NCBI GenBank assembly: GCA_015067945.1
Contig: SVLM01000001.1
Location: forward strand, 62,001-126,000
Length of the DNA: 64,000 nucleotides
From: Oscillospiraceae bacterium
Lineage (GTDB): Bacteria; Bacillota; Clostridia; Oscillospirales; Oscillospiraceae
Reading direction: 5' to 3'
Each line of letters opens with the position of its first letter. The stretch's first letter is position 1. Shown piece after piece: positions 1 through 9,516 of the stretch. Both the position numbers and the translations under genes were made by a program. The notes under the pieces were generated by a model that saw only the letters and a program-made list of their open reading frames with translations, made no database searches and was not told the origin of the DNA.

Positions 1-587
1 GCAGACGGCAGCCGGATCCTGCAGCACTGAGTAATCTTAGAGTGCTTCGCACTGCTCTGACCCCAATGCTTCTCGGCTTCATTGCATGGCCTTTTACCCA
101 CAGCCTGACCAAAAGTATGTGGGTCTCGGCACTGATGCTGGCGTTCAACGGCATCGTGCTGTACATCGCTCCTTATGTGCCCCAGGGCAATAAGGATGCC
201 TCAACCGTATCCGGTCTTGACGGCTTGCTGATGGGATTTGGTGCTGTTTTGGCAATGCTGCCCGGCGTGTCCCGAATCGCCGGATTTACCACGACCGGTA
301 TTTTGCGTGGCTGTCAGCGAAGCTATGTATTGGAGCTTGCCTTGCTGCTGTGCATCCCGGCACTGATCGTACTCATTATCTTTGATGTATATTTTTTGAT
401 TGTGGCAGGTGCGGTTACCGGAGCATGGATATTGTCCGGTGTCTTGGCAATGGTCATTGCTGCTCCCACTGCGTATCTGTGCATTATCTTCCTGCGGTTC
501 TTGTCTGTAAAAGTTGGCTTTTCCGGCTTCGCTTATTATAGCTGGGGTGTGGCAATGTTCATCTTGATTCTATATTTGATGATATAA
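1..587 (+). CDS. uppP: Undecaprenyl-diphosphatase (UppP/BacA), C-terminal part; 5' end lies outside the window
   Basis: Frame is open from base 3; multi-TM protein with a PGVSRIAGFTTTG motif resembling the UppP PGxSRS motif. Confidence 0.75.
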   Translation, partial: RRQPDPAALSNLRVLRTALTPMLLGFIAWPFTHSLTKSMWVSALMLAFNGIVLYIAPYVPQGNKDASTVSGLDGLLMGFGAVLAMLPGVSRIAGFTTTGILRGCQRSYVLELALLLCIPALIVLIIFDVYFLIVAGAVTGAWILSGVLAMVIAAPTAYLCIIFLRFLSVKVGFSGFAYYSWGVAMFILILYLMI

Positions 588-600
588 AGGAGGGGTTCGT

Positions 601-3252
601 ATGCCGAATCAAAAATCCAAATCTCAGGCACAAAAGGCTGCGGCTAAGAAGCAACCCAATAAGTCCGGCGGTAAAGCATCTGCCAAGAAGAATGATGCAA
701 CCGAAAAGACCGCTATTCCGGTTCGCCTTATTACGTCTGTCGTGAGTTTAGGCTTATTCATTCTGTTTCTTGTCATGTTTCTGTGGCCGGAAGGCGTTCT
801 GGTGGAGAAGTTCCTGCTCCCGGGCATTCTGGGACTGATTGGTAAGGCCGGTTTTTACATTGCCATTCCTGCACTGCTGTATCTGTTTGTCATCCAGGCC
901 TTCAGCGGTAAGCGACCGGTGATTCTTCGCAGTGTTTGCCTGATTCTGTTTGTGATGATCTGTGGCTGCATCCATCAGGTGGCTTTGCCGAATCCGCAGG
1001 CACCCAGCGGCGGTGCATTGCTGGTTGCCCTGTATCATGGCGGCAGCGACGGAACCACAGCCGGTATTCTGTGCGGCGGTATTGGCTACCTTATCAAATT
1101 TCTGTGCGGCCCCGTCATTCCTTACATAATTTTCGCTGTGGCAGCGGTACTGGCACTGCTGGCGGCTTTTCAGATCACCATCCCCAGTATTGTCCGTGCA
1201 GTTCAAAACCGCCCCAGAGCCGACTGGGAGGACGAGGGGGAGGAATTGCAGGAGCCTGCAACAGTGGTTGTCAATCACTTTGCCAACAAGCGGATCGAGC
1301 GTAAGGAAAATCGCCGCCGCCGGGAGGCTGAGCGTGCCGAAAAGCAAGCTCAAGAGGAAGCTGAAGAGGAAGAGAAGCCTGCTGAGCAGCCCAAGCCTGA
1401 ACGCAAGAGTCGCAAGAAGTCCGATGACTTCATGAGCCAGATCGACAGCGATGTGGATGACCCGGTGGGTGTTTCTGCCACTGCGGTTACCGACGATGTG
1501 GATGTGGATTTGATCATTTCTGATCCCAAACCCGGTAAGACTAGTTCCAATGTTGTTTCCATGGATCCGGTTCCGGAACAAATGCCGATTTTTGAGAAGG
1601 GAGATGACGACGCAATGCCTGCTCAACCGACCCAAAATGTTAAGGTTGATAAGATCACTGCCAAGGATGCTGCTGAATCTGCAGCTCAGGTGGCAGCTGA
1701 GATTGCCGAGGCTGAAGCAGCTGAAAAGCCTGAGTACTGCTATCCGCCCATCGATCTTTTGAAAAATGCAGGCCGCAGTACCACCGATGGCACTACGGAA
1801 ATGCGGGAGAATACCCGCCGCTTGAACGAAACTCTGGCAAGCTTTAAGATTGAAGCTCATATCATCAATGTAACCCGGGGTCCCAGTGTTACCCGTTATG
1901 AGGTGGAGCTGGATAAGGGCGTCCGCCTGAACAAGCTGACCTCTTGTGCTGATGACATCGCCCTGAGCCTGGGTGCCTCCGGTGTCCGTATCGCCGCCGT
2001 TCCCGGCAAGATCTCCGTCGTGGGTATTGAGGTGCCCAACCGTTCGGTCACTACTGTTTCTCTGCGTGAGGTCATCGACTCCAATGAGTTTGAGCGTGCG
2101 TCCTCCAAATCCTCCTTCGCTGTGGGCAAGGACATTGGCGGCAACTGCATCGTTGGTAATATTGCCAAACTGCCCCATATGCTCATTGCAGGTACTACCG
2201 GTTCCGGTAAATCCGTGTGCATGAACTCTGTGATTATTTCTCTGCTGTATAAGGCAAGCCCTGAGGATGTCAAGCTCATTATGATCGATCCCAAGATGGT
2301 CGAGCTTGGTATCTACAACGGCATTCCGCATCTGCTCATTCCCGTTGTCACCGACCCGAAGAAGGCGGCTGGCTCTCTGCAGTGGGCGGTAACGGAAATG
2401 ATGCGTCGCTACAAGACCATGTCCGATGCCGGTGTCCGTGACCTGGAAAGCTACAATTCCATTGCCGAGGCGGAAGACGACGGCGGTAAGCTGCCCCAGA
2501 TCGTTGTCATCATCGACGAGCTGGCTGACCTGATGCTGGTTGCAGCCAAGGAAGTGGAAGAATCCATCTGCCGCATCGCACAGATGGGTCGTGCTGCCGG
2601 TATCCACCTGATCATCGCTACCCAGCGTCCTTCTGCCGATGTTATCACCGGACTTATGAAGGCCAATATTCCCTCCAGAATTGCGTTCGCAGTTGCGTCT
2701 TCCATGGAATCCCGTATTATTCTGGATACCATGGGTGCCGAAAAACTGGTTGGCCGTGGCGATATGCTTTACGCGCCTATCGGAGCCGGCAAACCTCTGC
2801 GTGTGCAGGGTTGCTTTGTCAGCGACCCGGAGGTTGAAGCGGTTGCGAATTTCGTTAAGGACAATTATAGCAATACCTACGATCAGAAGGTTATGGATGA
2901 AATTGAGCGTAAGGCCGCTCAGGCCGGTTCCTCCAAATCCACCGTTTCCGATCCGGATCCTTCTTCTGCGGAAACCGAGGGCGACGAGCTCCTGCCGGAT
3001 GCTGTGGATGTATTCCTGGAAACAGGTCAGGCCTCTGTATCCATGCTCCAGCGGCGGCTGAAACTGGGTTATGCCCGGGCAGCACGTATCGTGGATGAGA
3101 TGGAGGAAAAGGGCATTGTCGGCCCCTTCCAGGGCAGCAAGCCCCGTGCCATTCTGGTCACAAAGGAACAGTGGGAGGCTATGAAATCCGGTCAGTCCGG
3201 TCAAATTGGCTTTGATGACCTGGGCAGCGGTGTGCCAGACGAACTGATGTAA
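601..3252 (+). CDS. ftsK: DNA translocase FtsK/SpoIIIE family
   Basis: N-terminal TM segments, acidic/charged linker, GTTGSGKSV Walker A, VVIIDELADLM Walker B, C-terminal gamma winged helix (MLQRRLKLGYARAARIVDEMEEKGIVGP). Confidence 0.95.
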   Translation: MPNQKSKSQAQKAAAKKQPNKSGGKASAKKNDATEKTAIPVRLITSVVSLGLFILFLVMFLWPEGVLVEKFLLPGILGLIGKAGFYIAIPALLYLFVIQAFSGKRPVILRSVCLILFVMICGCIHQVALPNPQAPSGGALLVALYHGGSDGTTAGILCGGIGYLIKFLCGPVIPYIIFAVAAVLALLAAFQITIPSIVRAVQNRPRADWEDEGEELQEPATVVVNHFANKRIERKENRRRREAERAEKQAQEEAEEEEKPAEQPKPERKSRKKSDDFMSQIDSDVDDPVGVSATAVTDDVDVDLIISDPKPGKTSSNVVSMDPVPEQMPIFEKGDDDAMPAQPTQNVKVDKITAKDAAESAAQVAAEIAEAEAAEKPEYCYPPIDLLKNAGRSTTDGTTEMRENTRRLNETLASFKIEAHIINVTRGPSVTRYEVELDKGVRLNKLTSCADDIALSLGASGVRIAAVPGKISVVGIEVPNRSVTTVSLREVIDSNEFERASSKSSFAVGKDIGGNCIVGNIAKLPHMLIAGTTGSGKSVCMNSVIISLLYKASPEDVKLIMIDPKMVELGIYNGIPHLLIPVVTDPKKAAGSLQWAVTEMMRRYKTMSDAGVRDLESYNSIAEAEDDGGKLPQIVVIIDELADLMLVAAKEVEESICRIAQMGRAAGIHLIIATQRPSADVITGLMKANIPSRIAFAVASSMESRIILDTMGAEKLVGRGDMLYAPIGAGKPLRVQGCFVSDPEVEAVANFVKDNYSNTYDQKVMDEIERKAAQAGSSKSTVSDPDPSSAETEGDELLPDAVDVFLETGQASVSMLQRRLKLGYARAARIVDEMEEKGIVGPFQGSKPRAILVTKEQWEAMKSGQSGQIGFDDLGSGVPDELM

Positions 3253-3322
3253 TCAATGCAGCTAACTGCTTGATAATAATTTTGCATCGCATCCGGATGG
3301 CCGGAGCGACAGCAAGGAGGAA

Positions 3323-3913
3323 TTGAAATTGAAAAACCCGAAAATCAAACGTATGGTGGGAATTGCACTGCTGATGGCCATGGTCGTCGTTATGCAGGCA
3401 CTCAGCGGTATTATCCCTCCGGTGGGCGGCTTCTCCATTTCTTTGGTGTTGATCCCCATCGTTCTGGGTGCTGCGGTCTATGGAGCCGGAGCTGGAGCTC
3501 TGCTGGGTGCAACCTTTGGAGCTATTGTGTACATCAACTGCGTGACCGGTGCGGATCCCGGCGGTGCCATGGTGTTCCAGGCAAACCCCGTTCTGTGCTT
3601 CCTGGTGGTCATGGGCAAGGGCATCCTTGCAGGCTTGGCTTCCGGTGGTGTGTACAAGCTGCTGCATAAGGTCAACCCCTATCTGGCCATGCTCTGTGCA
3701 GCGATCATCTGCCCAATGGTCAACACCGGCGTGTTTGTGATCTGCATGCTGCTGTTCTTTATTGAGGTTCTTTCTCAGTGGGCAGGCGGAGCGGATGTGC
3801 TTGGCTATATTCTCACCGGTCTGATCCTGGCAAATTTCGTCCCGGAGCTGATCATCAATGTGGTATTCAGTCCTGCGGGTCAGCGGATCAGTCATTTCGT
3901 CAACAAGAAATAA
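3323..3913 (+). CDS. ECF transporter S component family membrane protein
   Basis: 196 aa, about 6 TM, S-component-like composition; TTG start preceded by AAGGAGG. Confidence 0.7.
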   Translation: MKLKNPKIKRMVGIALLMAMVVVMQALSGIIPPVGGFSISLVLIPIVLGAAVYGAGAGALLGATFGAIVYINCVTGADPGGAMVFQANPVLCFLVVMGKGILAGLASGGVYKLLHKVNPYLAMLCAAIICPMVNTGVFVICMLLFFIEVLSQWAGGADVLGYILTGLILANFVPELIINVVFSPAGQRISHFVNKK

Positions 3914-3920
3914 ATTCCCA

Positions 3921-3950
3921 ATGCCGGCGGCTTTGTCCGCCGGCATTTTT
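3921..3950 (+). terminator. Rho-independent terminator after the ECF gene
   Basis: atgccggcgg-ctttgt-ccgccggcat followed by TTTTT. Confidence 0.85.
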
Positions 3951-3986
3951 ATGCACCTGCAGGCATGAAGCAGCCTGCAGGTGCAT
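3951..3986. repeat. Perfect 14-bp inverted repeat upstream of spoIIIAA
   Basis: atgcacctgcaggc-atgaagca-gcctgcaggtgcat, directly abutting the preceding terminator. Confidence 0.85.
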
Positions 3987-4010
3987 AGTCTTTTCCAGGA
4001 GATGATGCAA

Positions 4011-4844
4011 ATGAAATGTGCATGGAGGGAATTGCTCGCCATCCAGCCACTGAACTTACGGGAGGATGTGGACAAGCTGGGCAGGGAAGACCTGCAGGAA
4101 ATCCGCCTGCGTCAGGGCAAGCCGGTGCAGTTGATCTGCCATAAGCAAACCCATTGGTTAGAAACTTCAGTAACTACTGCTGACCTGAACTATACAATCA
4201 ATGCCGCCAGTCGTTATTCACCTTGGACAGCTGCTTCCATTGCTCACGGCTACCTTACAGCTCAGGGCGGGCATCGCATTGGAATTGCCGGAGAGGTCGT
4301 AACCCGGGACGGACAAATCACCGGTATTAAGAATGTCACAAGCCTGTGTATCCGCGTCGCGAGAGACTTTCCGGGAATCGCCAAGGCTGTGGGACAAGTT
4401 AACGATTCTCTGCTCATTCTCGGACCTCCGGGCAGCGGCAAGACCACCTTTCTGCGTGATCTGATCCGGCAAATGGCGGACAGACTGTGCGTTGCAGTGG
4501 TGGACGAACGGGGAGAACTGTTCCCAACCGGAGCCAACTTTATGCAGGGAAAACAGATGGACGTGCTGTCGCTGTGCGATAAGCCGAGAGGAATCGACAT
4601 GGCACTGCGTACCCTGGGGGCAAGTTATATCGCCATGGATGAAATTACGTCTGAAGCAGATTGCACAGCCATGCTTCGGGCGGGCTGGTGCGGTGTCGGT
4701 TTGCTTGCCACCGCCCATGCAGCGGATGTACATGATTTGTACTGCCGTCCGGTCTATCGGCCATTGGTGGATACTAAGTTGTTTCAAACCGCGGTGGTGC
4801 TGAGGCCGGACAAGTCCTGGAAACTGGAAAGGATGAAACTATGA
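4011..4844 (+). CDS. spoIIIAA: Stage III sporulation protein AA
   Basis: GPPGSGKTTFLRD Walker A, first gene of an 8-gene spoIIIA operon; start chosen at the ATG 9 bp after AGGAG (ORF track begins at 3981). Confidence 0.93.
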   Translation: MKCAWRELLAIQPLNLREDVDKLGREDLQEIRLRQGKPVQLICHKQTHWLETSVTTADLNYTINAASRYSPWTAASIAHGYLTAQGGHRIGIAGEVVTRDGQITGIKNVTSLCIRVARDFPGIAKAVGQVNDSLLILGPPGSGKTTFLRDLIRQMADRLCVAVVDERGELFPTGANFMQGKQMDVLSLCDKPRGIDMALRTLGASYIAMDEITSEADCTAMLRAGWCGVGLLATAHAADVHDLYCRPVYRPLVDTKLFQTAVVLRPDKSWKLERMKL

Positions 4845-5353
4845 ATCTACATTGGATCGGTGCTATTTTGATCATAGCCGGCTGCGGCGGCGTCGGTTTC
4901 TCAATGGCACTGAATTATAAACGGGAGGAAAATACACTGCGGCAGCTGATTCGGGTTATGGATCTTTTTTGCTGCGAGTTGGAATACCGGATCTCGCCCC
5001 TGCCGGAGCTTTTCAGAAAGGCCTCCAATGCGGCATCCGGTCATTTGTCAAAATTATTTGAAAGAGTTGTTCAGGAGTTGGAGAATCAGGTAGCACCGGA
5101 TGCCGCTTATTGTATGGCATCTGCACTGCGTCACAGCAGGGAATTGCCGGGTAAAATCGTATTTGCCTTGACCGATCTTGGCCGGTCCTTGGGTGAATAC
5201 GACCTGCAGGGACAACTGCAAGGCATCAAGGCAGTGCAAAGCACTTGTATGCGGCAATTGGAAGATTTAGAAAACAACCGCACACAAAGAATCCGTAGCT
5301 ATCAGACCCTTGGCCTTTGTGCCGGAGCGGCTCTGGCAATTTTGTTTTTATAG
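4841..5353 (+). CDS. spoIIIAB: Stage III sporulation protein AB
   Basis: Size, T2SF-like sequence and position in the spoIIIA operon. Confidence 0.9.
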   Translation: MNLHWIGAILIIAGCGGVGFSMALNYKREENTLRQLIRVMDLFCCELEYRISPLPELFRKASNAASGHLSKLFERVVQELENQVAPDAAYCMASALRHSRELPGKIVFALTDLGRSLGEYDLQGQLQGIKAVQSTCMRQLEDLENNRTQRIRSYQTLGLCAGAALAILFL

Positions 5354-5356
5354 CCT

Positions 5357-5551
5357 ATGGAAATCGACCTGATATTCAAAATCGCTGCCATCGGCATCAT
5401 CGTAACCATCCTGCACCAGGTGCTGGCTCGCTCCGGTCGCGACGAGCAGGCGATGATGACCATGCTGGCAGGCTTGGTGGTGGTACTGATGATGATGGCA
5501 CAGAAGATCGCTGATCTGTTTGAACTGGTCAAGCGTCTGTTTCGTTTTTAA
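5357..5551 (+). CDS. spoIIIAC: Stage III sporulation protein AC
   Basis: MEIDLIFKIAAIGIIVTILHQVL, 64 aa, operon position. Confidence 0.92.
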   Translation: MEIDLIFKIAAIGIIVTILHQVLARSGRDEQAMMTMLAGLVVVLMMMAQKIADLFELVKRLFRF

Positions 5552-5946
5552 TGGATGCCTTTTGGCAATGGATCGCCGGGGCAATGCTGACTGTGGTGCT
5601 GGGCATCGCTCTTGGAAAACAAAGTAAGGACATTTCTCTGATTCTGTCGATTGTTGTCTGTATTATGGTGCTGGTGGCAGCAGCGGCATATCTGCAGCCG
5701 GTAATGGACTTTGTAAAACGCTTGCAAAGTATTGGCCTTTTGGACGAGCAATACGGCCAGATACTACTTAAGTCTGTGGGAATTGGTCTGGTAACGGAGT
5801 TTGCAGTGCTGATTTGTAATGATGCAGGAAACACGGCTCTTGGGAAATCTCTGCAAATAGCCGCAACTGTGCTTGTGCTATGGATTTCTCTACCGCTTAT
5901 GGAGTCGCTGCTTACACTGATCGAGAAAATTATGGGTGGCGTATGA
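5551..5946 (+). CDS. spoIIIAD: Stage III sporulation protein AD
   Basis: Sequence and operon position. Confidence 0.9.
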   Translation: MDAFWQWIAGAMLTVVLGIALGKQSKDISLILSIVVCIMVLVAAAAYLQPVMDFVKRLQSIGLLDEQYGQILLKSVGIGLVTEFAVLICNDAGNTALGKSLQIAATVLVLWISLPLMESLLTLIEKIMGGV

Positions 5947-6983
5947 GAAGAATCCTCTTGTTAATTCTACTTCTGTTGCTCCTGACTCAGCCGGTGCGGG
6001 CAATGGATTACACTGCACCAACAGTACCGGATTCCGGTGCGGAGCTGATGCCGGCCAGGACGGAAACCTTTTCCCAAGGCTTATCCAAGGTGCTGAGTAA
6101 CGCCATCGCGTATATCAGTCCATCCTTGGCAGAAGCGGCAGGAATCTGTCTGTCACTGGTTGGTATCGTTATGCTTCATTCTGTTCTGGAGACAATGCCA
6201 ACAGATTTGAAGAAAGTCATCGGTATGGTCTCAGCATTGGCAATCGCAGGCATTCTGCTGAAACGGACAAGCACGATGATCCATCTTGGTGTGGAAACGG
6301 TCCGGGAGTTAAGCGAATATGGAAAATTGCTGGTTCCGGTGCTGACAGCTGCCATGGCTGCCCAGGGCGGAGTAACCGGTGCTACCGCGTTGTATGCCGG
6401 TACGGCGATGTTTAATATGCTGCTGGGTACAGCCATATCAAATCTTTTGATACCTATGCTGTATTGTTTTCTGGCATTGGCAATCGCCGGGACAGCCACG
6501 GGCTCGGAGCGGTTGAATAAGCTGCGGGACTTGGTGAAAAGCTTTGTCTCCTGGTGCTTGAAGATCCTCATATACATCTTTACTGGCTATATCGCAATTA
6601 CCGGCGTCATCAGCGGAAATGCTGACGCAACGGCCATTAAAGTGACAAAGCTTACCATGTCCGGCATGATCCCGGTGGTTGGCGGTATGCTGTCGGATGC
6701 GTCGGAGGCGGTGCTGGTCAGTGCCGGTGTGATGAAAAATGCAGTGGGAACTTATGGCCTGCTTGCAATTCTGGCTGTATGGATTGCACCGTTCATACAG
6801 ATTGGTGCCCAGTATCTGCTTCTGAAGCTGACAGGTGCCTTGTGCGGTGTCTTTGGTGCAAAGGAACCCTCCAAGCTGATCGACCAATTTTCCGGTGCTA
6901 TGGGCCTTCTGCTGGGCATGACGGCCACAATGTGCATGCTGCTGTTGATCAGTACGGTGTGCTTTATGAGAGGAGTTGGGTGA
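5943..6983 (+). CDS. spoIIIAE: Stage III sporulation protein AE
   Basis: Multi-TM with N-terminal signal; operon position; start set at the overlapping ATGA (track ORF begins at 5880). Confidence 0.92.
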   Translation: MRRILLLILLLLLLTQPVRAMDYTAPTVPDSGAELMPARTETFSQGLSKVLSNAIAYISPSLAEAAGICLSLVGIVMLHSVLETMPTDLKKVIGMVSALAIAGILLKRTSTMIHLGVETVRELSEYGKLLVPVLTAAMAAQGGVTGATALYAGTAMFNMLLGTAISNLLIPMLYCFLALAIAGTATGSERLNKLRDLVKSFVSWCLKILIYIFTGYIAITGVISGNADATAIKVTKLTMSGMIPVVGGMLSDASEAVLVSAGVMKNAVGTYGLLAILAVWIAPFIQIGAQYLLLKLTGALCGVFGAKEPSKLIDQFSGAMGLLLGMTATMCMLLLISTVCFMRGVG

Positions 6984-7455
6984 AACGGATATTACGAAAT
7001 ATCTTCTGGGAGTGGTCGGTGCAGCGTTGTTATGCGGCATTGTAACGTACCTTTTGGGGCAAAAGGGAGCATTGGGCACAACGGTAAAACTTCTGGCAGG
7101 CATCTATATGACTCTGACAATTTTTGCTCCCCTGGGACAAATGCGGCTGCATGAATTAACGCAGTGGAAAGTACAGATAACAACTGAAGCAGACCAAATA
7201 ACGCTCTCCGGGCAAAACGAAGCCCGTGAAGCCATGGCACAAAGCATAATTGACAGCACCCGGGCATATATTTTGGAGAAAGCCGAAACATTTGGTGCCG
7301 AACTGACAGTGGAGGTGATGCTGGATGATTCCTCAATTCCCGTACCATCAGGGGTACGTATCCGCGGAAACATCTCCCCGTACAACAGGGAAAAGCTAGG
7401 CAGTATCATACAAAGGGATCTCGGCATACCCACGGAGGCACAAATATGGATTTGA
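6976..7455 (+). CDS. spoIIIAF: Stage III sporulation protein AF
   Basis: Operon position, 2 TM plus periplasmic-type domain; TTG start. Confidence 0.85.
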   Translation: MGETDITKYLLGVVGAALLCGIVTYLLGQKGALGTTVKLLAGIYMTLTIFAPLGQMRLHELTQWKVQITTEADQITLSGQNEAREAMAQSIIDSTRAYILEKAETFGAELTVEVMLDDSSIPVPSGVRIRGNISPYNREKLGSIIQRDLGIPTEAQIWI

Positions 7456-7952
7456 AGGAACTGAAAAACAAGGCATTGGAATCTATACGAAAGCATAAAT
7501 ATGCCTTGGCTATTGTTGTATTGGGACTGATATTGATCTTCATACCCTTTGGCAGTAGCGACAAGGCAAGCGAAGCGACCCAAACCCCAATATACGCAGT
7601 GGAAGCAGATACTGTTGAACAAAGGCTTGCGGATATCCTTACCAAAATCGACGGGGCAGGGAAGGTGCAGGTAATGCTGACGGTTGCATCGTCGGAACAG
7701 AAGGTATATCAGGAAGATACAGATCTGTCGGGGGGTGGTGCGGATACCTCCCGATACGATACGGTTATCATCAAGGATTCCAATGGTAACGAAATGGGAC
7801 TCATACAGCAGGTGATCGGAGCCAAATATCAAGGGGCGATTATTGTGTGCCAGGGTGCGGGGAAACCGGCAGTGAAACTGGCAATTGTCGAAGCGGTATC
7901 CCGGGCCACCGGTTTGGGTGCAGACCAGATTTCCGTTTTGAAAATGAAATGA
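7446..7952 (+). CDS. spoIIIAG: Stage III sporulation protein AG
   Basis: IDGAGKVQVMLTV and GVLVVCQGA-like motif (GAIIVCQGAGKPAVK); operon position. Confidence 0.92.
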   Translation: MDLKELKNKALESIRKHKYALAIVVLGLILIFIPFGSSDKASEATQTPIYAVEADTVEQRLADILTKIDGAGKVQVMLTVASSEQKVYQEDTDLSGGGADTSRYDTVIIKDSNGNEMGLIQQVIGAKYQGAIIVCQGAGKPAVKLAIVEAVSRATGLGADQISVLKMK

Positions 7953-7968
7953 ATGGAGGCAATCAATC

Positions 7969-8517
7969 ATGAAAAATTGGAAAAAGAATCTGATGGCGGC
8001 GGCTGTGCTACTGGTGGTATGTGCCGGTATCTATATGAACTGGATGTATACCAATGCCCAAAGCGTTGCCGATCTGACTGATACTCTGGATGCGGAAAAA
8101 GTTATGTCTGAAAACGGTTTGATTCTGGATTTGAACGAACCGGTCAGCGGTGAGCTGGAGGGTAATACCGTAACGGACTATTTTGCAGCGGTTCGACTGT
8201 CCCGGCAGGAAGCCCGCGACAGTGCCGTCAGCTTGCTTCAGGAGGCAATGTCCTACGGCGATGGCTCCGGCACCGATTCTCAGGCACAGCTGGAGCAAAT
8301 CGTACAGACTGCATTGTGTGAGGCACAAATTGAAAGTCTGATCATCGCCAAGGGCTATACCGATTGTGTTGCATACATGACGGATACCGGCATTGCGGTG
8401 GCCGTTGCCAGTCCCGAAGGCGGGATGAAGCAGACGGATGTCGCGGTCATTGCCGACATTGTCATTACTCAATCCGGTCTTACCATGGAGCAGATCCGGG
8501 TGGTGGAGGTTCCATAA
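7969..8517 (+). CDS. spoIIIAH: Stage III sporulation protein AH
   Basis: N-terminal TM, SpoIIQ-binding-type domain (DYFAAVRLSRQEARD..); operon position. Confidence 0.92.
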   Translation: MKNWKKNLMAAAVLLVVCAGIYMNWMYTNAQSVADLTDTLDAEKVMSENGLILDLNEPVSGELEGNTVTDYFAAVRLSRQEARDSAVSLLQEAMSYGDGSGTDSQAQLEQIVQTALCEAQIESLIIAKGYTDCVAYMTDTGIAVAVASPEGGMKQTDVAVIADIVITQSGLTMEQIRVVEVP

Positions 8518-8519
8518 TT

Positions 8520-8561
8520 AAAACGCTGTCATTACCGATGCCTCGGTCGTGACAGCGTTTT
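8520..8561 (+). terminator. Terminator of the spoIIIA operon
   Basis: aaaacgctgtca ... tgacagcgtttt inverted repeat. Confidence 0.75.
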
Positions 8562-8678
8562 CTGCGAAAAAACCGTTAAAGGCTTACATTGCACATTGAC
8601 TTGCGGCGGATTTTTTGGTATACTAACGAAAAAGTATGGTGTCAAAATACGCACCTACATGAATTAGGAGGTACTCCC

Positions 8679-9047
8679 ATGGCTGATAATAAGCAGTATG
8701 TTACACAGGTGCAGGACAACGGCACCGTTATGATCTCTGAGGATGTGATCGCCACCATCGTGTGCAACGCGGTTGCAGATGTTGAGGGCGTCATCGGCCT
8801 GACCACCAAGCCCGGTGCGGATATTGTCGATAAGATCGGCATTAAGAACTGGGGCAAGGGCATGAAGATTGTCATTGATGAAGATAATGGGGTCAGTGTT
8901 GATTGCAATGTGATCGTCGCTTACGGTCAGAGTGTGGTTGCCGTGGCACAGAGCGTACAGAGTGCTGTGACTTCCGCATTGGAGTCTGCCACCGGTGTAA
9001 AGGTGAAGGCAGTCAATGTCAATGTCTGCGGTATTGTCCGTCAGTAA
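8679..9047 (+). CDS. Asp23/Gls24 family envelope stress protein
   Basis: ISEDVIATIVCNAVADVEGVIGL ... VNVNVCGI; start at ATG after TTAGGAGG. Confidence 0.92.
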   Translation: MADNKQYVTQVQDNGTVMISEDVIATIVCNAVADVEGVIGLTTKPGADIVDKIGIKNWGKGMKIVIDEDNGVSVDCNVIVAYGQSVVAVAQSVQSAVTSALESATGVKVKAVNVNVCGIVRQ

Positions 9048-9057
9048 GAGGTAAACC

Positions 9058-9516
9058 ATGACTAGAGCAAACGCCAGAGAACTGGCGGTACATCTGATCT
9101 ACTCCCAGTCCTTTACCGGGGATGAGCCCAAGGACCTGATTGCTTTGCGGCTGGAAAAGGAATACTATCAGAAGCTGGCCGCCGATAACGAGATTTATGG
9201 AGAGCGACCCAGCCGCCCCCAGCGTGCCTATCTTGACGGTGTGGTGGAAGGTGTTGCCAACCGTTGCGAGGATCTGAACGAACAGATTCAGAAGTTTTCC
9301 ATCGGATGGGATGTCAGCAGAATTTCCCGGCTGGCCCGTACCATCATGCAGTTGGCAATTTATGAGATTCTCTATGTTGAGGATGTCCCCACCGGCGTAG
9401 CGGTTTCCGAGGCAGTACGCTTAGCTAAGAAGTACGACGGAGACGATACCGGCTCCTTTGTCAACGGTATTTTGGGCAGCTTCGCCCGGAGCTTGAATAC
9501 TGAGGAAGTAAAATGA
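9058..9516 (+). CDS. nusB: Transcription antitermination factor NusB
   Basis: AREL.VHLIYSQ N-terminus and RLARTIMQLAIYEILY..DVPTGVAVSEAVRLAKKY motif. Confidence 0.92.
   Translation: MTRANARELAVHLIYSQSFTGDEPKDLIALRLEKEYYQKLAADNEIYGERPSRPQRAYLDGVVEGVANRCEDLNEQIQKFSIGWDVSRISRLARTIMQLAIYEILYVEDVPTGVAVSEAVRLAKKYDGDDTGSFVNGILGSFARSLNTEEVK

Noticed and set aside
754-3204. 816-aa minus-strand ORF antisense to ftsK
   Set aside because: Shadow ORF from biased third-position usage; low-complexity His/Asn/Gly/Gln-rich translation, no RBS or domain, and the plus strand is unambiguously FtsK.
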